A stretch of 64,000 nt of DNA from Streptomyces graminofaciens (lineage in GTDB: Bacteria; Actinomycetota; Actinomycetes; Streptomycetales; Streptomycetaceae), in contig NZ_AP018448.1 of the NCBI RefSeq assembly GCF_030294945.1, positions 7,908,501 to 7,972,500 on the forward strand, given 5' to 3'. The notes beneath the pieces were generated by a model. It saw only the letters and a program-made list of their open reading frames with translations, made no database searches and had not been told where the DNA came from. The position numbers were made by a program, and so were the translations under genes. Each line of letters opens with the position of its first letter. Within the stretch, counting starts at the first letter, position 1. This document shows positions 55,233 to 63,823 of the stretch, one piece after another.

Positions 55233-57313
55233 GCGGCCACCGGGGCGGGGACGATGCGCCACCGCCCGGTGGCGTTCGTGGCCTCCAACCGGCCCGCCAT
55301 GGCGGCTTCCTTCAGCCTCTCGGAGACCCACGGGCGGGAGAGGCTGTGGCGGTCGCACCAGTCCGTGAAGTCCTTCGGACCGACGACCATCTGTCCCGCG
55401 GCCTCAAACTCCGCGAGCGCGTCCGCGAACAGCCGGCGCGCTTCCTCCGGTGACGGCTTGCGGCCGGAGTTCCGTCCGAAGATCGGGGCGTCGTCGCCCT
55501 CCTGCGACTCGGGGAGTTCGGCTTCGGGGTCGATGTGCTCGTCCTCGGGGTCGACCAGCGGCCCGTACCCGGTCTCGTCCACGTCGTCGTCCTCCATGGC
55601 GGCGTGCCCGGCGGGGCCGTGGCTGGGGGCGGTGCGGCCGGTGTAGGCGTTTCCGGCGACGCTGGAGGCGGCGCCGGCGGTGATGGGGTCGGCTACCGCG
55701 CCGTTGCGCTGGGCCCAGTCGGCGAGGACTTCCATCAGGGAGACCGCGTCGGGGGCGAATCCCCAGGTGCGGCCCGGTGATGCGTAGCGGGTCTCGTCGA
55801 TGCCGGGGGTGACGAGGTAGCAGTAGCCGGGGCGGCGGTTGCCCCAGGCGCCGGGGTGGGCGCCCGCGTCCAGCACGGTGTCCGGCAGGGAGAACGACTC
55901 GTCGCGCGGGTCGCAGCCGAGCGCGATCACGGACGGCAGGGACGCGCGGGTGCTGGTGGACATCTGGTCGAAGGACGGCCGCTGAAGCGACACGATCAGG
56001 GAGACGCCGGCGGAGCGGGCTTCCTGAGCGATGCCGGTGAAGGCGTTGTCCCCGATGTTCCGCAGGGTGCTCGCGGCCTCCTCCATCCACGTCACCAGGT
56101 AGGGCATGCCCGCGCAGCCGCAGGCCCGGCCGTCCGTGCGGCAGGTGTGTGCGGGGTCGTTCTGGACTTCGGCAGCCGCGGGGACCCATTGCCGGTAGTT
56201 GTGCTGGCCCAGCCAGCGCGTGCGGGCGGGGATGACGGCCTTGATGGCCTCCACCATGACCTCGGTCGGGGTGCCGCCCTCGGCCGCCCAGTCGATGCCG
56301 GGCAGTAGTGGCCGGAAGTCCTGGAACATCTTCGGGTCGGACAGCCACAGCAGGACGTCCCGGCGGGACAGGATCTCCGTCTGGAGGTTGAGGGCGGTCT
56401 CGCCCTTGCCGGACCCGGTCCCGCCCGCGACCAGTACGTGGGTGCCGTTGCGGCCTGCTTTCGGGTCACCTGGCAGCCACAGGTACATGGGGGAGCCGTC
56501 GTCGTAGCGGCCGATCACCAGCGGATCGGCGATCGAGCCGCCCAGGTTCGACGGGCCCTCCCAGTACGCGGCCTGAGCGAGCATGTCCTCAGGGACGATG
56601 ACCAGTTCCCCGCGCCGAGAAGAGCCGGGGTCGGGCTGGTAGCGCACGGCCGAGGTGGGCAGGTCCAGCGCTGACGCGATCCGGCCCAAAGCCTTGGACA
56701 CGTCCTCGTTGGTCTGCTCACCGGCCTCCACCGCGAGCGGGGCGGTGACCCGGTTGGGCTCCACCGTGGCGTTGCCGATCTGCGCCCGCGCCAGCCCCAC
56801 CTTCTCCAGCAGGCCCTTGTCCGAACTCTGGCCGGCCGGGTCGTCGTTGCGGCGAAGGATCATCCGGATGTTCCACGACAGCGCCAGCACCGGAGCGCCG
56901 ATCAGGTACATGTCGGGCAGCGGCCCGGCAGCCGGGCCCGCGAGGCAGGCGGCGGTGGTCCAGGCGGACGCGGCCGCCACGGTGATCGCGGAGTGAAGGC
57001 GCCGCTGCTGGGTGGTGGACTTGCCCATCCACCACGTCGCCCCGGTCAGCGCGACAGAGGCGAGGGTCAGACCGACCCCGGCCGCCGCGCTCTGCTCCCA
57101 CTGGAGACTGCCCAGCCCGCCCGCGATACCGATGCCGGCGGCGGCCACCCACGGCGGCAGGTGCGGCATCGCCCGGTGCAGGAGGTAGGCCCCGATGGAG
57201 CCGCCACCATGGGACTCACCGGGGAGGAGACCGGGGCCGGTGTATTCGGCGACCATGCCGTTGTCGAGGAAGTCGGTGTGCCGCACACGACGGCCGTTAC
57301 TGTTCCTTGCCAT
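55229..57313 (-). CDS. traB: TraB-type FtsK/SpoIIIE DNA translocase
   Basis: A 694-residue conjugative motor that moves double-stranded plasmid DNA between mycelia. It has hydrophobic segments at about residues 52-95 and 108-150. The FtsK domain has Walker A AGGTGSGKG (296-304) and a deviant Walker B YLVTWMEEA. A C-terminal winged-helix (about 625-694, from FADALAEFEAAGQMV) resembles FtsK gamma and recognises clt repeats. An acidic linker (DDDVDE, DPEDEHIDPEAELPE) separates them. ATG 57313. Downstream lies the repeat array. Confidence 0.93.
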   Translation of the reverse strand: MARNSNGRRVRHTDFLDNGMVAEYTGPGLLPGESHGGGSIGAYLLHRAMPHLPPWVAAAGIGIAGGLGSLQWEQSAAAGVGLTLASVALTGATWWMGKSTTQQRRLHSAITVAAASAWTTAACLAGPAAGPLPDMYLIGAPVLALSWNIRMILRRNDDPAGQSSDKGLLEKVGLARAQIGNATVEPNRVTAPLAVEAGEQTNEDVSKALGRIASALDLPTSAVRYQPDPGSSRRGELVIVPEDMLAQAAYWEGPSNLGGSIADPLVIGRYDDGSPMYLWLPGDPKAGRNGTHVLVAGGTGSGKGETALNLQTEILSRRDVLLWLSDPKMFQDFRPLLPGIDWAAEGGTPTEVMVEAIKAVIPARTRWLGQHNYRQWVPAAAEVQNDPAHTCRTDGRACGCAGMPYLVTWMEEAASTLRNIGDNAFTGIAQEARSAGVSLIVSLQRPSFDQMSTSTRASLPSVIALGCDPRDESFSLPDTVLDAGAHPGAWGNRRPGYCYLVTPGIDETRYASPGRTWGFAPDAVSLMEVLADWAQRNGAVADPITAGAASSVAGNAYTGRTAPSHGPAGHAAMEDDDVDETGYGPLVDPEDEHIDPEAELPESQEGDDAPIFGRNSGRKPSPEEARRLFADALAEFEAAGQMVVGPKDFTDWCDRHSLSRPWVSERLKEAAMAGRLEATNATGRWRIVPAPVAA

Positions 57314-57325
57314 GGGTCAGCCTCC

Positions 57326-57922
57326 TTACTGCTGGTCCCAGTTCATGACCGGGGCCTGAGGGCGCCGGGCACGGTGACGGACACGGTTGATCTCTTCCTC
57401 GAACTCCTGCTGGAACGTGGCGTAGCAGGCGGCGGCGTTCTTCGCCGCGCTGCGCAGGTCATCGGCGGCCCGGTTCATCTTCCGGGCCACCTTCGCCGCG
57501 CGGATGCGGGAGCCGAACGCCCGCCCTTCCGGGTCGGGCACGGCCGCGAGGACGCCTTTGAGGATCTCGGTGCCCATGGCGACCTCGATGGACAGCGTCA
57601 CGGCCGCCGCCCGCAGGGTGTTGCAGTAGTGCCGCACCATCGCCGGGGAGCTGAAGTCCGGGGCGGGGAGCAGGGCTTCGGCGTGCGGGCGGCGCCCGTT
57701 CGCAGCAGCCGCGCGCTTGTTGTTGTTCACGGTGACGTTGATCGGCGGGACGATCGAGCCGCCGAGCGCGCCGACGAACCCGCCGGCGGCGGCCCCGGCG
57801 TTGGCGAACTTGTTGCCTTTGTTGCTGCCCCCGGTATTGGCGTTGGTGGGCGGCCGGTACGGCTGCTGAGCCTGCTGATTCCGGAAGTTGTGGACCCGGT
57901 TCGAGCTTCCGTTGCTTGCCAT
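57326..57922 (-). CDS. TraA-like transfer-associated protein
   Basis: A 198-residue protein directly upstream of traB (12 nt). The N-terminal 60 residues are Asn/Gln-rich with a glycine-alanine hydrophobic stretch, and the rest is strongly helical (VRHYCNTLRAAAVTLSIEVAMGTEIL, RKMNRAADDLRSAAKNAAACYATFQQEFEEEI). This resembles proteins named TraA beside traB in Streptomyces plasmids; the name is from memory and unproven here. Confidence 0.65.
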   Translation of the reverse strand: MASNGSSNRVHNFRNQQAQQPYRPPTNANTGGSNKGNKFANAGAAAGGFVGALGGSIVPPINVTVNNNKRAAAANGRRPHAEALLPAPDFSSPAMVRHYCNTLRAAAVTLSIEVAMGTEILKGVLAAVPDPEGRAFGSRIRAAKVARKMNRAADDLRSAAKNAAACYATFQQEFEEEINRVRHRARRPQAPVMNWDQQ

Positions 57923-57940
57923 CTGTCTGTTCTCCTCGGG

Positions 57941-58438
57941 TCAGCGGGACGGGCGGACGAAGAACCACGTGGTCTGCGCGGCAATCAGGACCAGCAGCCA
58001 CAGCAGCGGCAGCGGCCCCGCCAGCGGGCCGAACCCGGCGGCCAGCGCCACCCACACGGCGGCAAGCGTGGCGAGCACCGTCAGACCGATACGCCAGCCG
58101 AGCGCCGCGCCGGACGCGGGGCGGCGGCGCTGCATGACCAGCACCCACAGCGTCGGAGCGAGCGCGGCGGGGGCGAGCACGAGACCGGACCACCACGCGC
58201 TCACGTGCAGGACACCGGTCAGGGCGAACACGAAGACGGCCAGGCCGACCGGGGCCAGACCGCGCCGTCCGGCCCACAGCGCGCGACCGAGGAAGCCGAG
58301 CGCTTCGCGGGTCAGGGAGGGGCGTTCGGGGACGACGATCACGAATGGGGCAGAGCGGCGCCCGCGCCGGCGCGGTATCTGGACGGTGTGGACGCCCGCG
58401 GCCGTCTTCGCGACGCGGGCACGGGTACGGCTGGACAC
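57941..58438 (-). CDS. Spd-like membrane protein with four helices
   Basis: A 165-residue membrane protein. The first 50 residues are basic (RTRARVAKTA, RRRGRRSAP) and cytoplasmic; hydrophobic segments follow at about residues 63-80, 84-102, 118-134 and 138-160. GTG 58438 with AAGGAG 8 nt upstream is preferred. It lies 18 nt before the TraA-like gene. Likely part of the spread apparatus. Confidence 0.68.
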   Translation of the reverse strand: MSSRTRARVAKTAAGVHTVQIPRRRGRRSAPFVIVVPERPSLTREALGFLGRALWAGRRGLAPVGLAVFVFALTGVLHVSAWWSGLVLAPAALAPTLWVLVMQRRRPASGAALGWRIGLTVLATLAAVWVALAAGFGPLAGPLPLLWLLVLIAAQTTWFFVRPSR

Positions 58439-58648
58439 AGCCAAAACTCCTTGATCGGAGGGACAGTTGGGATGCTGTGCGGTGCGAAGAGGAAGGCTCA
58501 CCGGGTCTGCGCGCCGGGTCTGCGAACGTGCCGCTCGCCGGGGCTCACCGGGTCTGCTTCACTGGTGCGGTCGACTGCTCCGGCAGTCGCAACGAAGGCC
58601 AGCCCAATTGCCCTGGGCTGGCCTTCATTGGTGGTGCCGGAACGCTGG

Positions 58649-59704
58649 TCAGGTGCCGGATTCCTCATGGGACATCAGCGAGCCCCACGCCCGGCGAACC
58701 CGCCCTTCCCCGCCGACGAACCCGCCCTCGCGGAAGCCGGTCACGGCCTGGCGGTAGGACAGCGGCGGGTCGTCGGAGTAGCGCAGGTGCCGCAGGACGA
58801 CCACGAGCTGTTGGTCCGTCAGCGGCTCCCCCGGCACCGGCACGGGCACCCCGGCGACGGCCGCGATTTCGTCGAGGGTCACGGGGGGTGTGACGGGGTC
58901 CGTCACGGGCGTGACGGGCTCCGAGGGAACGGTCTCGAACACGGGCGTGACCTGCGTGTCTTCCGGAGTCACACCGGGCGTGACGCCCGTGACGCCCGGA
59001 CCCTCGATCGCGGCCGGCTCGGAGGTGTCCGTCACGGCGAGGGCGGGGAGTGTGACGGGGAGGTCGAACATGCCCGCAAGGGCCGCGTCCGCACCGGCCG
59101 TCATCCGCTCACGCTGAACGCCGACCAGGTGCGCCCCAAGCAGAGCGTCACCCGCACCGACCTTCTCGGCGAGTTTCCACGACTCCAGCTGCGACGCTGC
59201 GCGTGCCTTCTCCTCCGGGTGGTTCGCCGCGCGGGCCCGGTGGTAGGCGAGCTTCTGCATGACCTCGGCGTTGCGGCGCTGCGCTTCGGCATCCACGCCG
59301 GTGCGGTAGATCACGATCCGACGGGCCAGCAGGCCTAGAGCCTCAGCAGAGGCGGACATGGCAATCGGCGTGACGGCAAAGATCACCTTGTCACGGGTCG
59401 ACTCGGCAACCGCGATGCCGGTCAGGGAGGCCACCGCCGGCAGCACCCACAACCCCATCCGTACGGCCGCCGGGGAGGACTGCCCCAATGCGGTCAGGCC
59501 GACCAGGGTCAGGGCCAGGACCAGCGTCGCGCCCTCGCCGGCCGCGACCACACCGAGCGCGGTGGCCGACCGGTGGAACACGGACGTGATGTTGGTGTAA
59601 GTACCCCACGCACCGACACCGCCGAAGCCGACCATCGGCACCGCGGCGGCACTGAGCAGGATGATCTGGCCCCTGGTCAGGGCCCTTTCCGGGGGACGCT
59701 CCAT
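58649..59704 (-). CDS. SpdB-like membrane protein with cytoplasmic tail
   Basis: A 351-residue protein with four N-terminal hydrophobic segments (about residues 14-35, 47-72, 82-98 and 105-128), a charged helical middle (about 135-205), a Val/Thr/Pro-rich linker encoded by GTGACGCCC-type repeats, and a C-terminal helical domain (about 285-345, LTDQQLVVVLRHLRY). AAGGAG lies 7 nt before ATG 59704. It probably acts in pore formation or spreading with TraB. A 210-bp gap to the next gene contains no other feature. Confidence 0.68.
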   Translation of the reverse strand: MERPPERALTRGQIILLSAAAVPMVGFGGVGAWGTYTNITSVFHRSATALGVVAAGEGATLVLALTLVGLTALGQSSPAAVRMGLWVLPAVASLTGIAVAESTRDKVIFAVTPIAMSASAEALGLLARRIVIYRTGVDAEAQRRNAEVMQKLAYHRARAANHPEEKARAASQLESWKLAEKVGAGDALLGAHLVGVQRERMTAGADAALAGMFDLPVTLPALAVTDTSEPAAIEGPGVTGVTPGVTPEDTQVTPVFETVPSEPVTPVTDPVTPPVTLDEIAAVAGVPVPVPGEPLTDQQLVVVLRHLRYSDDPPLSYRQAVTGFREGGFVGGEGRVRRAWGSLMSHEESGT

Positions 59705-59745
59705 CTCTCACTCCTTCAAGGGAAGTTGCCGCCCGACCGGGCTGG

Positions 59746-60126
59746 TCAGGCAGCGGCTGTCTGGTCGTCGGGGTAGGCACAGGGGACGCACACCCCGAGC
59801 GAGGTGGGGATGACGTATTCGGCCTCGGTGAGGCACTGCGGGCAGGTACGGCGAGCGCGCATCGCGCAATCCAGCGCCCGGCGCTTCGCCGCGGTCATCG
59901 GCCGCACCGGCTTGGCCTTGTCGACCTGGTAGAGGTAGGCGACCAGCGGGCCGCGCCGGTAGCGCGGGCGGAGGATCTGGGCCACGACCGGCTGACCGCC
60001 GGGGCGCAGACCCTGGGCCCGTAACTGCCGTTTCGTCGCCAGCCCGTCCGGCGCACAGCGCCACGGGTAGGTGGGTATGCCGTACCGGGCGCCGTTTGGG
60101 TCGAAGCACTTGCCCCACGCCGCCAT
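59746..60126 (-). CDS. RRQRL-motif zinc-binding protein
   Basis: A 126-residue protein with FDPNGARYGIPTYPWRCAPDGLATKRQLRAQGLRPGG, which matches the actinobacterial family named for an RRQRL-like motif (here KRQLR). Four cysteines, CPQC and CVPC, form a C-terminal zinc ribbon. Function unknown. Frequent in AICEs. ATG 60126 overlaps the upstream stop by 1 nt. Confidence 0.78.
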   Translation of the reverse strand: MAAWGKCFDPNGARYGIPTYPWRCAPDGLATKRQLRAQGLRPGGQPVVAQILRPRYRRGPLVAYLYQVDKAKPVRPMTAAKRRALDCAMRARRTCPQCLTEAEYVIPTSLGVCVPCAYPDDQTAAA

Positions 60127-60455
60127 CAGACCGACACCCCGACCGGCACCGGCGCCTGCACGTCGCCGTAGCCGATCAACTCCAGCACGGCGCCCGCGTA
60201 CTCGACGTGCGCCTTCAGCACCCGCGTACGGCCGTCGCTCTGCTCGCGGTACGCCACGTCGTCTGGAGCGATACCCAGGGCATCCCGCCATGCCTCGAAG
60301 TCGGCCAGGTCGTGGTGGAACCTCAGGACCAGCCGGTCTGGGTAGATGGTCGACACGTCGATCTCCGGCGCGGGCAGATGCCCGAAGTCCACGGCCAGCA
60401 GCCGCAGCACGCGCAGCGGCACGGCCAGGCCGTCCAGCGTCAGACCCTCGCTCAT
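60126..60455 (-). CDS. Unknown 109-residue AICE protein
   Basis: A small soluble protein with alternating strands and helices (LVLRFHHDLADFEAWRDALGIAPDDVAY, TRVLKAHVEYAGAVLELIGYG). No family recognised. It has an ATGA overlap with the upstream membrane protein gene and a TGATG junction with the zinc protein gene, so all are translated together. Confidence 0.72.
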   Translation of the reverse strand: MSEGLTLDGLAVPLRVLRLLAVDFGHLPAPEIDVSTIYPDRLVLRFHHDLADFEAWRDALGIAPDDVAYREQSDGRTRVLKAHVEYAGAVLELIGYGDVQAPVPVGVSV

Positions 60456-60898
60456 GCCACACCCCCCAGAGCGAGCAGGGCCGCCAGGATGAGCAGAGCG
60501 CCGCCGGCATAGGTCAGGTCGATCGCGCGGCGCAGGAAGGTGAACTTGACCACCGCCAGCCGGGACAGTCCCGCAATGTCGGCAGCAAGGTCATCCGAGA
60601 CGGCGGCGGGAATCTCCACCGGCGCCAGCGTGGCCCACAGCACGAAGCCGTGCCGCCCGCGAAGGTTCGGCCGGACCGACCGCAGCAACAGCCCGGCCGC
60701 GACGACCAGCACAGCCGTACCGAGCCCGCCCACCGCGTACGCGGGAAGGTTCAGGGGCAGGTCTCGGGCGACCGACCAACCGCCGGCGAGCAACGCGCCG
60801 ACGAACGCCAGCAGCAGACCGGCCTTGGTGTCGGTCCGCGCGATCTCCGCCTTCACCTCAGCGTGCGCGGCCATCAGGACCTGTCCGGGGACGCTCAT
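60452..60898 (-). CDS. PycTM-like (Pycsar effector-like) membrane protein
   Basis: A 148-residue protein whose opening helix EVKAEIARTDTKAGLLLAFVGALLAG resembles the family of membrane effectors of Pycsar anti-phage systems (PycTM, formerly DUF5706). Hydrophobic segments are at about residues 26-45, 51-72 and 124-146. In Pycsar, such proteins damage the membrane on cyclic pyrimidine nucleotide binding. No cyclase gene is present nearby. It may instead serve entry exclusion or transfer. Overlaps both neighbours (ATGA). Confidence 0.65.
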   Translation of the reverse strand: MSVPGQVLMAAHAEVKAEIARTDTKAGLLLAFVGALLAGGWSVARDLPLNLPAYAVGGLGTAVLVVAAGLLLRSVRPNLRGRHGFVLWATLAPVEIPAAVSDDLAADIAGLSRLAVVKFTFLRRAIDLTYAGGALLILAALLALGGVA

Positions 60899-61188
60899 GC
60901 CGCGGCCCCCCGGTGTACCGGACGGCGGCGGGCGGGGCGGACCAGCGGGACCACGTCGAACAGCTCGGGGTGGTCGTCGACGACCCGCGCGGCCAGGCGG
61001 ACCAGGTCGTCGGGGAGGCTGGCGAACTCGGGGTCGGCGAGGATGTCACGGGCCGCGTCCAGCCGGGCCGCGCGCTCCTCCTCCGTCTCGCCCTCCACCC
61101 CGAGCCACAGCTCAACCGGGGTGCCCAGCGCCAGTTCCGCGAACTCCGCCGCGGTGACGGCCTCACGGCCGGCAACGAGGTACTTCAT
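60895..61188 (-). CDS. Unknown 97-residue AICE protein
   Basis: A small acidic protein, first gene of the leftward run that ends with the spread genes. AGGAG lies 8 nt before ATG 61188. It contains a helical middle (ETEEERAARLDAARDILADPEF) and a basic C-terminus. No family recognised. Confidence 0.7.
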   Translation of the reverse strand: MKYLVAGREAVTAAEFAELALGTPVELWLGVEGETEEERAARLDAARDILADPEFASLPDDLVRLAARVVDDHPELFDVVPLVRPARRRPVHRGAAA

Positions 61189-61358
61189 GGAGATCTCTCC
61201 TCACAGTGGAACGGCCCGAACGCGCCCCGGAGGTGCCTCTACGGGGCGCGCGGCCGTGGAAAGGAACCGCACAGGAAAGCGGTGCGGGTGGGACTGTCGA
61301 AAGTCCTCATCAAACGGGCAGGACACCGACGTGACGCCAGCGCCCTGCCCGCATGACG

Positions 61359-61380
61359 AGTGACGGGAAACCCCGTCACT
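61359..61380. terminator. Perfect 9-bp hairpin
   Basis: AGTGACGGG (61359-61367) pairs with CCCGTCACT (61372-61380) around AAAC. A second stem, CCACTCAG/CTGAGTGG (61442-61449 and 61460-61467), lies 60 bp on. Their function as terminators, attenuators or a small RNA is open. Confidence 0.5.
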
Positions 61381-61696
61381 GCCGTCTCGCGGCTCCGTAC
61401 GCGCCTTGCTCCCTTCCCTTGGACGGCGCGCGGTCACCGCGCCACTCAGTCGTCACTCGCTGAGTGGATCGCCCATCCCTTCCGGGTGTCATGGACCGGG
61501 TGCAGCCCAACCACCGGGATCCCCGCGATCCGGTCCCTGGGTCTACGCCCGAGGGTCAGACCAACGGCTTAGCCGATGACACCGATCGATCCGTGAAGAC
61601 GACGGACTTCTACGTCTCCCCTGCCGCTCGAACCGCGTGTAAGCAGGTCCGGCGGGGTCCTACGCATGCAGCCGTGAATCGGAGTCACCTCCGAAT

Positions 61697-61734
61697 CTGG
61701 TGCGCACCAGTAGGTTGCATCTGGTGCGCACCAG
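61697..61734. promoter_or_regulatory. Duplicated palindromic operator
   Basis: The perfect palindrome CTGGTGCGCACCAG occurs at 61697-61710 and 61721-61734, 24 bp apart. A 12-of-14 match is upstream of the GntR-Nudix gene at 63848-63861. It is probably the GntR protein's binding site controlling the XRE gene and the leftward transfer genes. Confidence 0.7.
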
Positions 61735-61875
61735 AGTCAAGGGGCTTTGCTGATTCGGGCGGTAGTTCTCCGCCCTGGCGCATCTCTAGGAGACAGTTCG
61801 AGACGGGGTGTCCGGTAGCCAACAGGACTTAACTCCTGCCCTGTTAACCCCTGTTGACCTGCGGTGATGTGAGGC

Positions 61876-63051
61876 ATGCTGGAAAGGTCAGCGAAGGGGA
61901 CCGATCGCCGGGCGGTGGCTGTGAGTTCAGGACTATGGAGCGCGCGAACGGCACGTGGTTGGTCGCAGGAACGACTGGTTCGCGAGATCGAGCAGTACGC
62001 CCGGCGGCACGTCACGGACGTGGCATCGACCGCGAGTTTGCGGGTGTACGTGTCCGAGTGGGAGAACGGCAAGCGTTCCATCTCGGACCGGTACGCGGTG
62101 ATCCTGCGTCAGCTCATGGGGGTGACGGACGCCGAATTGAGGGGCGCCCCATCAGCCGTCGTTCCGCCGATGGCCGACGGGTACGACGAACTCCTCAGCA
62201 GGATCGATTCGGCGAGCAGTGTCGACGAATCCATGGTCCAGGCGTTCAACGGCCAGACCGAGTTGCTACGGACGATGGACCGGCGGTTGGGTGCGGCCAG
62301 CCTTGTGGACCAGGTGACGGGACACCTTGCCGCTCTCGAAGACGCGCTGAACTTCGCCGTACTGCCTCATACGCGCCGCCCTGTGGCCCTCGCGCTTGCA
62401 GGGGCGTCAACCATGGCCGCATGGCAAGCGATCGATGCGGGGGCAGTGGAACGGGCCTGGCGCCACTACGAGTTGGCGAAACGAGCCGCGCGGGACGCTG
62501 AGGCGCCGATGTACCTCGCTCACGCCATGGCAGAGCAGGCATACGTGCTGTGCGAGGCCGGTCGGCCGGCGCTTGGTGTCGACTTGGTCCGCGACGCGCA
62601 GCGGACCCTGGGGCAAGCCGGATCGTCCCGTCTCCAGGCATGGCTGTACGCCGCTGAAGCCGAGATGTGCGCACATGCTGGAATGCCGGACGCCTGCCGA
62701 CATGCCCTCGACAGGGCCGCTGCGTGCATTCCGGCGGGCCCTGAGGACCGCGACCCGGACATGTTGAGCATCTTCCTCAACAGCTCGCACCTGGCCCGAT
62801 GGCATGGAAACGTCCTTGCCCTGCTTGGCGACGACGAGGCGGTGACCAGCCTCTATGACGCGCTGGACGTGGCAGACCCAACCTTCGTGCGCGCAAAGGC
62901 TGGGCTACACACTGATCTCGCCCAAGCGCACCTGGCGCGAGACGAGTACGACGACGCGGACACCCACCTGAGGCAGGCGCGATTGCTGGCAAGTCGTACC
63001 GGCTCCGTACGCCAGCGGCGCCGCGTCGACCTCCTCAGCGAGCAGCTGTAA
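61876..63051 (+). CDS. XRE-family regulator with TPR-like C-terminal domain
   Basis: A 391-residue protein. The N-terminal helix-turn-helix spans about residues 20-85 (ARTARGWSQERLVREIEQYA and VYVSEWENGKRSISDRYAVILRQLMG). The remainder is helical repeats of TPR type (AMAEQAYVLCEAGRPALGVDLVRDAQRTLG). It could activate AICE transfer or replication, the role of Pra in pSAM2, though its sequence type differs. No strong ribosome site precedes ATG 61876; a GTG near 61915 is possible. Its 3' end overlaps the convergent GntR-Nudix gene by 17 bp. Confidence 0.8.
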   Translation: MLERSAKGTDRRAVAVSSGLWSARTARGWSQERLVREIEQYARRHVTDVASTASLRVYVSEWENGKRSISDRYAVILRQLMGVTDAELRGAPSAVVPPMADGYDELLSRIDSASSVDESMVQAFNGQTELLRTMDRRLGAASLVDQVTGHLAALEDALNFAVLPHTRRPVALALAGASTMAAWQAIDAGAVERAWRHYELAKRAARDAEAPMYLAHAMAEQAYVLCEAGRPALGVDLVRDAQRTLGQAGSSRLQAWLYAAEAEMCAHAGMPDACRHALDRAAACIPAGPEDRDPDMLSIFLNSSHLARWHGNVLALLGDDEAVTSLYDALDVADPTFVRAKAGLHTDLAQAHLARDEYDDADTHLRQARLLASRTGSVRQRRRVDLLSEQL

Positions 63052-63823
63052 CCCCCGGTTTGCCCCGGCTCGCCAGGATGTGGAGAAGGGCAACCAGGGT
63101 GCCGGAGCCCATCAGCTCACCACGAGCCATGAGCCCAGGAATGTCGGAAAGGGGCACCCATTCGATGTGCCCTGCCTCTTCAAGATCTGTGGGTGATCCC
63201 ACTTGTTCGGCCCCGTGACCCACGAAGATCTCGTGAGGCGAGTCGACCATGCCGATCATGGGTTGGTACGTGACGACGTGTTTCAGCGTCTTCGGGCGCC
63301 AACCGGTCTCTTCTACGAATTCCCTCAGCGCCGTGTCTGCGGGGTCCTCTCCTTCATCCACGATGCCGCCGGGGAGTTCCCAACCCCACTGCTGCGGGAC
63401 GAAGCGGTAGCGCCACATCATGAGCACGCGGTCTTGCTCGTCCACCACCGCCGTGATGGCAACGTGGTGCAGCTTCACCACGTGATGCTCGAACCGCTCG
63501 ACGCCGGGCGGCTCCACGTCCCAGAGCTGGAGCTTGACCCATCGGTTGTCGTAGAGGTCACGTTCGCCGTGGATGCGCCAAGGCTCCAGCCCTTCGGGAG
63601 TCTTGACGCTCACCGTGCCAGGCACCCGGTAGGAGCTGCGCCCGTGAACCTCCAAGGCGCCCTCGGCCACGAGTCGGGCTAGCACCTGTCGGAGCGCCGT
63701 CCGGCCGATGTCGAGTTCTTCGACCAGCGTGCGCTCCGAGGGGAACTTGTCACCCGGTGCGTACTCGCCGGCGGCGAGCCGTGCGCGAAGCGTCTCGTAG
63801 ACCTTGATTGTCTTCGGTCCCAT
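63035..63823 (-). CDS. GntR-type regulator fused to a Nudix hydrolase
   Basis: A 262-residue fusion. Residues 1-70 are a GntR winged helix (YETLRARLAAGEYAPGDKFPSERTLVEELDIGRTALRQVLARL). Residues 115-255 are a Nudix domain with an intact Nudix box: G153, E159, R167-E168, E171-E172 and G174. In pSAM2 the GntR repressor KorSA and the Nudix immunity protein Pif are separate; here one protein may serve both. GGAGAG is 10 nt before ATG 63823. The operator-like palindrome at 63848 suggests self-control. Confidence 0.88.
   Translation of the reverse strand: MGPKTIKVYETLRARLAAGEYAPGDKFPSERTLVEELDIGRTALRQVLARLVAEGALEVHGRSSYRVPGTVSVKTPEGLEPWRIHGERDLYDNRWVKLQLWDVEPPGVERFEHHVVKLHHVAITAVVDEQDRVLMMWRYRFVPQQWGWELPGGIVDEGEDPADTALREFVEETGWRPKTLKHVVTYQPMIGMVDSPHEIFVGHGAEQVGSPTDLEEAGHIEWVPLSDIPGLMARGELMGSGTLVALLHILASRGKPGVTAAR

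Larger units (their letters stand above)
61189..61875. other. Regulatory gap between leftward transfer genes and the XRE regulator
   Basis: No protein gene supported. It holds two hairpins (61359-61380 and 61442-61467), a duplicated operator palindrome (61697-61734), and repeated CCTGTTAACC/CCTGTTGACC motifs at about 61841-61860. Both divergent promoters should lie here. A small RNA cannot be excluded. Confidence 0.6.
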
